A stretch of DNA of 64,000 nt from Andrena cerasifolii (taxonomy: Eukaryota > Arthropoda > Insecta > Hymenoptera > Andrenidae): NCBI RefSeq assembly GCF_050908995.1, contig NC_135132.1:2351001-2415000 (forward strand), given 5' to 3'. Within the stretch, counting starts at the first letter, position 1. Every line of letters starts with the position of its first letter. This document shows positions 59,074 to 64,000 of the stretch, in pieces. Below the pieces are notes generated by a model. That model saw only the letters and a list, made by a program, of their open reading frames with translations, did not search any database and was not told the DNA's origin. Made by a program: the position numbers and the translations under genes.

Positions 59074-59241
59074 GATATTCCAGTCTACCGCGTAGCTGTC
59101 ATAGCGCAGGTTTAGATGGCGCTGGAATGTCAGAAGGTAGTACAGGGGTGCCATTCAGTTCGCCTTACTGTCCAGATAATACTCTGCCACTACTGGAGAC
59201 GGTATCGGAGGATCAAGAGATTCATGGCAGGAGAAACAACG
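59074..59241 (+). CDS. FERM-domain protein, probable internal exon of the C-terminal tail
   Basis: A 168-bp open segment between attacattacag and G/GTTAGT. The phase fits exactly: the previous exon leaves A, this one supplies GA (AGA, Arg). The translation starts YSSLPRSCHSAGLDG and ends TVSEDQEIHGRRNN, a Ser/Gly/Pro-rich, low-conservation tail as is common after the FA region. It leaves in phase 1 with G. I recognise no domain in it, so the call rests on splice sites, phase and an open frame that lacks repeat sequence. Skipped exons of 3n length in the preceding 6.6-kb intron cannot be excluded. No following exon was found before the window ends. Confidence 0.72.
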
Positions 59242-59244
59242 GTT

Positions 59245-59915
59245 AGTTTCTCTATGTGTAGTCCCATTTGACTTTTTTACATATCAGATTTTGTACTTTT
59301 GTCGTTTACGACTGCGATCTTTTATGCTGATTCGAGACGCATGGCTTGCAATTTTATCAATACCTTCGGAGTCAGTATGTCATGGAATAATGAAAGACGT
59401 AAGTAAAGGATCGTGTGACATGATTAGCGCAGCAACTTTATCAAATGCATTCTTAAAAGAATAAAACATTCGAGTTGATAGAGATAATATATTTGATAAT
59501 AAGTGAAGAATTTTTAATTGTATAAATAATCCTTTTTACATGAAACACTGTACATATATTTGATATAATTCTTCCATAGGAATCAAGAAAATTTTCCGTG
59601 GAAAGCTATACAGGTTATTTTTGCTGGTCTGTTTAAGTTGGCAAAACAATTGAAACGTTTTATTACATTCAATGAAGTATTATATCGCTGTAACAGCAAT
59701 ATTTAACAGCTGATAAAGAGAACTAAATGTTTTGTTACAGCCCTATGATATGCCCTAACACTTTGAAATGTATGTATTCTCTGTAAGTTTTAGGGTATTT
59801 TTTAAGACACTATTTTCAATAAAAATTTGAAATTTGAGATCATTTCCCAGGAATGACTCATTTTCACCAGGGAAACATTGTTAATCTATTCGTAATACTC
59901 TCATGAATGTCAAAT
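59245..59915. other. FERM intron after the 59074 exon
   Basis: AT-rich; nothing recognised. Confidence 0.4.
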
Positions 59916-60149
59916 AGAATATACAGGATGTTCGGCAACAGGTATAAGAAACTTTATGAGCTGATTCTAGATTCCAAAATAAGACGAAAATCACGAATGA
60001 CGAAATAGCGTTTGAGGCTTCCTGTCCAAGGTAATAATTGTTGAAAATATGTGCAAAAAGCGTCTGACGCGAGGGATTTACACTACTGTCGGTGCGGTAG
60101 CCAGGTTAGGCGCAGCGAGGGCAGTGCCGCAGCCATCTAGAGTCTGGAC

Positions 60150-60672
60150 CAGAGGCGCGCAAGAAGCCGTGTTTATCTCCTAGCTGCGAGCAACCAGCGT
60201 TGCCGGGAAATGGGTTCCTGGGCAAAGTCGTAGTGGAGGAGGAACTGGGAACACACCACGCATGCGCGTGCTGACGCCATGACGTCAGACCAATCAATGC
60301 CAAGATGGAAAACGATGGGAAACGATCCGTCGCCAGCGCCAAGCCAAGCTAGCCAATCCAAGTGGTTCGTTTCCCATTGTTTCCCATCTTGGCGTTGATT
60401 GATTTGGCGTCACGTCATTATTACACGCATGTGTGGCGTGTAAGTTAGTTCCCCTCCACTACGAAGAGTTTGACCAAGAACCAATTTCCGGACAACGCTG
60501 CGAGTAACCAGCCGAGCGGTCGAGCTGTCCCGTTTCCAAGGGTAGAATCACTGAGAAGAACTGCATGTGCGTGCTCGTAGGTTCGTAGCGTAAGTATATA
60601 TGGTTGGGACAGCTTGACACTCGGTTGGTTGCCCGCAACTAGAAGGTGAAAACGGCTCCTTGTGCACCTCTG
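60150..60672. mobile_element. Nested hAT-like element with near-perfect duplication
   Basis: Flanks gtctggac (60142-60149) and gtctagac (60673-60680). Ends cagaggcgcgcaagaagccg and acggctccttgtgcacctctg. Internal cctagctgcgagcaac relates it to 9943-10170. Confidence 0.82.
60235..60455. repeat. CGCATGCGCG-type hairpin, copy 3
   Basis: Left acaccacgcatgcgcgtgct and tgacgtcagaccaatcaatg; right tttcccatcttggcgttgat, cgtcacgtcattattacacg and tgtggcgtg. Third nesting level (hairpin in hAT in the 59921 element). Confidence 0.85.
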
Positions 60673-61649
60673 GTCTAGACCATAGACCAAAAGCACGGGG
60701 CATAAAGTAGGCTTATGGACGGGGGAGTGAAGCCTTCGGGCAGGGGGTACGGTTTCATTCTTTCAGTCATCCTGTGCCGGTCAACTAGTGCTGCCATCTA
60801 TGTCTTCTCGTCTCAAACTTTTCGTGGAAGTTCTAGTTTTACATCCTTTCACAATGCAAACTGGTATTTTTACGATTGGATTTATAAATAATTATACAAG
60901 AAACGACGCCACCAACAATTACTGTATACTTCTGTACCAAACGACGCCAAACGTCAAGTCACGCTAGTACTAATAAGTAAACTCGCCTACAGAGTGCACC
61001 ACAAGTTAACCGGCCCAAGATGGCGGAAACAGGCGGTTCCCCTGCCGTGTTTTGCTTCAACGCTTCCGCAACTATGCTCCGTCCTTCAGGTGCATGATCT
61101 ATATAGATATACCGGTGTAACGCGTGGCGTCGTATTTCATCACTTCGAATTCGAGATGAGTGGGTTTTTCGAGGTGGCTATGGTGCTGCCATCACCGTAC
61201 CAAGCCTGCCTAACGCGCCCCGGCAGTAGTGTAAGTCCCTTGCGTCTGACGCTTTTTACGCGTATTTTCAACAATTAATAACTCGGAAACGGAGCCTCAA
61301 ACGTAATTTCGTCTTATTCTGGCATGTAGAATCACCCCTTGATCATTCGGACACCTGTTGCCGAAGACCCTGTATAGAAATATAAAGAACAATGTTAAGC
61401 CCCACAGGGGATTACTGACCTACGAGCGTGCAGCGATTGCTGTACACAATTGGAAAGACCACGTCAAGACGAATCGATGTAATCCATTTTGAACTTCGAA
61501 ATCAGATGGGATCACCTCGAAAAATGGTCTCAAAGCTCGAAATTTTGCGGTTCTGAACAAAAGGAACCGGTAGTAAAATCCCATCTGGTCCGTGGGACCT
61601 CGGGTAGGCACCTGAGGAAAAATCGAGGTATGTAAGCGATACTCTAGCA

Positions 61650-61892
61650 CAGGGGTGTCGAACTTTCCCCACTCCGATGGCCGCACGAATCGGGGCTCCG
61701 GTCAGCCGGTTCCCCCACTTACTTTTCTCCAGGAGTTGCACGAGACCCAACAGGGAGAGAGTGCGGCACCCGGAGGAGAAATTCATCACAGTGAAGTAGG
61801 TGTGGCGGGGGCCGTTCTCCTCCGGCTCTACGGAACAGGCGGAGAGGAGAAGGAGCCACTGCGACTCGCAATCCGCTTGTTCGACACCCCAC
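61650..61892. mobile_element. Nested hAT-like element with perfect 8-bp duplication
   Basis: Flanked by ctctagca (61642-61649 and 61893-61900). Ends caggggtgtcgaactttccc and gcttgttcgacaccccac. Confidence 0.88.
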
Positions 61893-61911
61893 CTCTAGCA
61901 GGTTGGGGCGG

Positions 61912-62062
61912 CAAATGTGCCTCATGACCTTCATTTCAGGGCCGCGTTGGGCTTGCCTTTGAACTAATCAATTGGCGATGTCGTACTAAGCATTAGGATA
62001 GGGGCCCATGCGGCAAACGCAGCCCCAAGACGACCCTGAAATGAAGAGCATGAGGCACATTG
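61912..62062. repeat. Nested short inverted repeat
   Basis: Left aatgtgcctcatgaccttca with tttcagggccgcgttggg pairs with right accctgaaatgaagagcatg and aggcacatt. Confidence 0.8.
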
Positions 62063-62081
62063 ACCGCTCCATCCTGCTATA

Positions 62082-62389
62082 CTCGTTTCATCCTAAGGAA
62101 AATCCCGTTCGCGCAGAGATGATTCTGAGGAGGCGCTGGTTGGTCTGACTCCCCACATAACCGCCTACGATTTTCTCCGTCTTACCACCTGTTACCTCTC
62201 TGTCAGCCGTTCCGCAACCTGCAGTGTTGACATTGACATCGGTCATGTCACGCCCTCGGAGGGGCAGGGAAGTCGGCAGGTAAAGTGCTGCGAGCAATAG
62301 CCTGCGTCGGGCCCGTAGGCGGTAGTGGGGGCTGCGCAGAACGGCCACAAAACGGTCGGGACATAGGATTTTTCTTAGGATGAAACGAG
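62082..62389. mobile_element. TA-flanked element E, short copy
   Basis: Ends ctcgtttcatcctaaggaaa and tttcttaggatgaaacgag with TA at both borders. Nearly identical to the outer parts of 35358-36091 but without the 425-bp central segment, suggesting both are recent. Confidence 0.88.
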
Positions 62390-62669
62390 TATAGAGTGTC
62401 GCTTACATCCCTCGGGTTTTCCTCAGGTGCCTAGCCCGGGGTCCCTGGGGCCAGCTGGGACTTTACTACCTGTTTCTTTTGTTCAAAACCGCAAAATCTC
62501 GAACTTTGAGGCCATTTTTCAAGGCGATCCCATCGGATTTCAAAGTTAAAAATGGTATCAATCGATTCGTTTTGGCGAGATCTTTCCAATGGCTTATAGC
62601 ACTCGCTGCACGCTCGTAGATCAGTAATCTCCTCTGGGACTTAACATTGTCCTGTCATTAGTACTTGAC

Positions 62670-62794
62670 TCTGGCTGGGTTGACAGGTGATAATCATCGG
62701 TTCTTTCCAGAAAATATTGACACGAAAACACGCCAAAGCCAGGTAATGAATGAAAATCTCTCGGCGTGAAAATACGTCTATGCCACTCACAGTG
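62670..62794. mobile_element. Truncated piggyBac-type element, fourth copy
   Basis: Right end ctatgccactcacagtg followed by TTAA (62795-62798). Contains tctctcggcgtgaaaatacg as in 51000-51589. Left end missing. Confidence 0.6.
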
Positions 62795-62799
62795 TTAAA

Positions 62800-63810
62800 T
62801 TGAAACGTGGTTTGTAACATTCGTTAACATTTTGTATGATCAGTAAAATCGGCTTTAGATAGGATGGCAGCTGTAGAAATTCGAGGTTAATAACAGTGTA
62901 ATCTGACTTCACAGAATCTTTCCCTTTGCACAACTATTTCTACTTCTGTTAAAATCTTCCGTTTCTTTTTTATTTACCACTGCTGTGATTATCTGTTTGT
63001 TATTGTTCTTTATATATGGTGTATTAAACTCGTATTATTATTCTTGTTAATTGTTATTAAATTGGTGTGAACGTATAATTCCGGTGTAAATATTGGATCA
63101 AGGTTATCTCGGGTTCATAATATTATAACTGATTAAATTCATCTTTGCATCAGCTATAACACAGTGCAACAAAACATGTGACGTAGAGTTTTTATTACAA
63201 AAATGAATTTGCAGTACAGTTTTACTGCAATTTGGTACTTTTTCAAATCAGATACAGTTTTGTATTCGATATTTTTTTAGAAGTTCGAAATAAATGCCTC
63301 AGGGATCGTCTGTACTTTTATAATTAACACTCTTAATACATATACATAATAATCAAACAAGAACACATTCTTCTGAATCAGCTAATAATTTCATATTTTT
63401 GGGTGTTAAGTTCATAATACTTTCTTTAGGGTAGATTTAGAGATGCAAAAAGTATCCTGACACTTAAGAACAGTGGTGTCCGTACTTTTTCACAGTATCA
63501 TTAACAAGTGAATTTACATGTATTGCACAACTGTACCGTTACATCGAATTTTATAAATTTATTGTAAGTATTCCTGGATTTAGTCATGTGACTTTAATAG
63601 CGATGTACTAGGAAACCTGGACTTTGGAAACTCTCAATTCTTCTAATCGGTTTTCATTAATACTGGTCACATAAAGTAGAGTTCTGCAACTGGCGAGTGA
63701 TCTAACTAACCCTAGTAGCATTTTTGGTTGGCCCACAGTAGCCAACAGTTGGGAATTAGTTGGGATATAATTAGTGTTTTTGCCTACAAAGTTCCAACAT
63801 AGGGCCTACG
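62800..63810. other. AT-rich intron or 3' region of the FERM gene
   Basis: No further FERM exon found. No element delimited. Confidence 0.35.
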
Positions 63811-63815
63811 GCATA

Positions 63816-64000
63816 AAAGTTACAACAGTTTGCCAACGAATATTCAAAGTTGCACCTACAATTATTATGGTTGGTTAATTAACAAAAAGTTACAACAGTT
63901 TGCCTACGAATATTCAATGTTGGGCCTACAATTGTTATGGTTGGTTAATTAACAAAAAATTTACAACGATGATTAAATGTCGTCCTACAAACGTCAGAAA
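63816..64000. repeat. Tandem repeat, 70-bp unit, running off the window
   Basis: aaagttacaacagtttgcc at 63816 recurs at 63886, and a diverged third copy begins at 63956. Each unit includes acgaatattcaa and attatggttggttaattaac. At least 2.6 copies. Confidence 0.88.

Larger units (their letters stand above)
59921..61375. mobile_element. 1.45-kb inverted-repeat element with nested insertions
   Basis: Left atacaggatgttcggcaaca, tagcgtttgaggcttcctgt and gcgtctgacgcgagg pair with right cccttgcgtctgacgc, ggagcctcaaacgtaatttc and tgttgccgaagaccctgtat. Contains the hAT-like element 60150-60672. Confidence 0.85.
61390..62650. repeat. Fold-back element enclosing three further elements
   Basis: Left acaatgttaagccccacagg and cgagcgtgcagcgattgctg pair with right gcactcgctgcacgctcgta and gggacttaacattgt. 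Arms of about 255 bp continue through gcacctgaggaaaa and gtaagcgatactct. Inside are 61650-61892, 61912-62062 and 62082-62389. Confidence 0.88.

Noticed and set aside
1..64000. CRISPR array, operon or bacterial defence system
   Set aside because: Repeats are dispersed or inverted, with no regular spacers and no cas-like genes; gene structure is spliced and eukaryotic.

Overview
The window looks like intron-rich, repeat-laden nuclear DNA of an arthropod, most likely an insect. Evidence: short exons with GT-AG splice sites and intact phases, kilobase introns of AT-rich DNA, animal-type DNA transposon remnants (hAT, Tc1/mariner-pogo, piggyBac and PIF/Harbinger styles), BEL/Pao and Jockey-like retroelement scraps, and many elements ending in ACAGGGTG. 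I cannot name the species. Hymenoptera is a guess from the terminal motifs only. No bacterial-style genes, operons, CRISPR array or complete tRNA are visible.

The only host gene I can support is on the + strand and spans most of the window. It is a FERM-domain (band 4.1 superfamily) protein. Five internal exons were placed by reading frame, splice sites and family motifs: 8907-9118, 13612-13764, 39223-39311, 52243-52469 and 59074-59241. Their phases are mutually compatible (1-0-0-2-1-1). They encode the end of the FERM F2 lobe, the F3 lobe, the FERM-adjacent segment and part of a serine-rich tail. The 5' exons (F1 and most of F2) and the 3' end lie outside the window or were not found. The introns are about 4.5, 25.5, 12.9 and 6.6 kb.

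Nearly all remaining recognisable structure is mobile DNA inside these introns. At least ten short hAT-like elements can be delimited by 8-bp target-site duplications. There are also TA-flanked pogo-type and Tc1-type miniature elements, TTAA-flanked piggyBac-type elements, one PIF/Harbinger-like element with a transposase fragment, a decayed pogo/Tigger transposase (16713-18143), a BEL/Pao integrase scrap (about 5197-5269), a Jockey-type gag zinc-knuckle relic (44653-44989) and an unclassified transposon protein relic (47774-48301). Many elements are long inverted repeats of 100 to 370 bp per arm, so the FERM pre-mRNA would be predicted to carry many strong hairpins.

Layout. 1-8.9 kb: hairpin elements and an hAT-like element before the first exon seen. 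9-13.6 kb: nested hAT composite and a piggyBac-type element. 14-39 kb: the largest intron, with the pogo fossil, piggyBac, PIF and hAT elements, then a matryoshka of insertions at 33.6-36.2 kb. 39-52 kb: a 5S rRNA-like fragment, paired hairpins at 42.6-43.9 kb, the LINE relic, a nested pogo/hAT stack at 45.2-46.2 kb and a 1.4-kb inverted-repeat element. 52-64 kb: last exons, more nested elements and a 70-bp tandem repeat running off the end. The most distinctive features are the nested hairpin composites, a hairpin family carrying a conserved CGCATGCGCG/TGACGTCA-like core, and the 5S-derived fragment. All alignments were made by eye, so element borders without a target duplication are approximate.
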